In this document: in pieces, positions 63,604 to 64,000 of the stretch
Position numbering within the stretch: position 1 is the first letter of the stretch
Layout of the letters: the number at the start of each line of letters is the position of its first letter
From: Lantana camara
Taxonomy: Eukaryota; Streptophyta; Magnoliopsida; Lamiales; Verbenaceae
Assembly (NCBI GenBank): GCA_037501455.1
Contig: CM074862.1
Coordinates: 82,638,001-82,702,000 of the forward strand
Reading direction: 5' to 3'
Length of the DNA: 64,000 bases
Made by a program: the position numbers and the translations under genes
Notes under the pieces: model-generated
The model's input: the letters and a program-made list of their open reading frames with translations, nothing else
What the model was told of the DNA's origin: nothing
Databases searched by the model: none

Positions 63604-64000
63604 CTTAGTTTGTTGGTCGGGGACGTGTACATCGAGCCGGGTTCGTGATGATAGCCGTTGGAGTTACGTGACGGAAAAGCAATTCTTCTATTCTTATAAG
63701 CGACTACGGTTACTTGCAAAAATCCGATAAATAAGCTGTTGTGAGTATCATGTTTGATGTACAAAGAAGAAACAAAATAAAAATAAAAAAACATGAGAGC
63801 AGAAAAGTACATGAAGATTAATGAAACTCCGAGCCCCACTTCCCATCCCATCTGCTCTTGAATATATGGGATTTTCATTAGAGCTATCATTCCAGAAAGT
63901 GACAAGAAAGCATAATACCAGCTAAAGTTGCTTTCAAGTAATCTGCCATTATTAATGTTCTCTCTGTTGTCCAATTGGTCTGCTCCAAATGCTAACGAGC
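63604..64000 (-). pseudogene. NPF exon copy 21 (block B), cut by the window end
   Basis: Open from the donor-like edge to the end of the window, including through the homopolymer, which is interrupted by T bases here (ATAAAAATAAAAAAAC). It could be a fourth intact copy if the missing 5' part is open. Confidence 0.8.

Larger units (their letters stand above)
47437..64000 (-). repeat. NPF-exon tandem array, block B (about 11 units, continues past the window)
   Basis: Exon starts at 48633, 50165, 51701, 53260, 54818, 56376, 57933, 59480, 61042 and 62603; periods about 1.53-1.56 kb. The greater unit length than in block A comes largely from a second copy of an intronic hairpin module. Adjacent units share private variants, for example TATCTATGTG and ATGTCCAATTTT in the segments after 59480 and 61042, and CATCAGGCCGGG in the last two complete exons. 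Confidence 0.9.

Overview
This is a repeat-dominated, AT-rich stretch of a plant nuclear genome, most likely a eudicot. Two signals support that: Ty3/gypsy chromovirus-type LTR retrotransposons with very long (about 2.65 kb) TG...CA LTRs and an initiator-methionine tRNA primer site, and many copies of one exon of a plant NRT1/PTR (NPF) family transporter. I see no intact host gene and no rRNA or tRNA gene.

Layout. 1-5231: 3' part of a Ty3/gypsy element (Tekay/Del-like pol, polypurine tract, complete 3' LTR). 5232-5970: 3' fragment of a related LTR in which that element sits. 5971-6485: a broken piece of an NPF-exon tandem array. 6486-10357: a reverse-oriented solo LTR with a 5-bp target duplication, itself carrying an 871-bp hAT-type element with an 8-bp target duplication. 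10358-26315: array block A, head-to-tail units of about 1.46-1.52 kb. Each unit holds one NPF exon on the minus strand, with splice-acceptor-like and donor-like edges, plus intron-like sequence. 26316-47436: a nest of LTR elements. An old reverse LTR remnant is interrupted by a minus-strand gag-only element (29379-47013, target duplication GATGG), which is interrupted by a plus-strand element without recognisable coding sequence (34602-43474, target duplication ATTAT). 47437-64000: array block B, units of about 1.53-1.56 kb, running off the window.

The array contains 20 full-length copies and two partial copies of a single NPF exon and none of the other exons of such a gene, so it is best seen as a satellite built from one exon and its introns. 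Only three complete copies keep the exon reading frame open. The rest carry shared nonsense codons or frameshifts at a coding homopolymer. Neighbouring units resemble each other most, one two-unit block is duplicated almost exactly, and a 47-bp LTR scar at 19557 repeats the array/LTR junction seen at 26316, so the array kept recombining after retroelements inserted.

The most unusual signal is in the LTRs. At the same relative place each LTR family carries a short array of GC-rich palindromes, different in sequence between families (GGGAACGGCCGTTCCC, GGTCGCGGSCGCGACC, GACACGGGNGTGTC). These mostly occur in pairs 32-34 bp apart, although the flanking LTR sequence is homologous. The LTRs also share a TCAGTCT-5 nt-AGACTGA hairpin with one compensatory variant, and the two non-autonomous elements carry a GAGAGA...TCTCTC hairpin repeat before the polypurine tract with matched changes in both arms.
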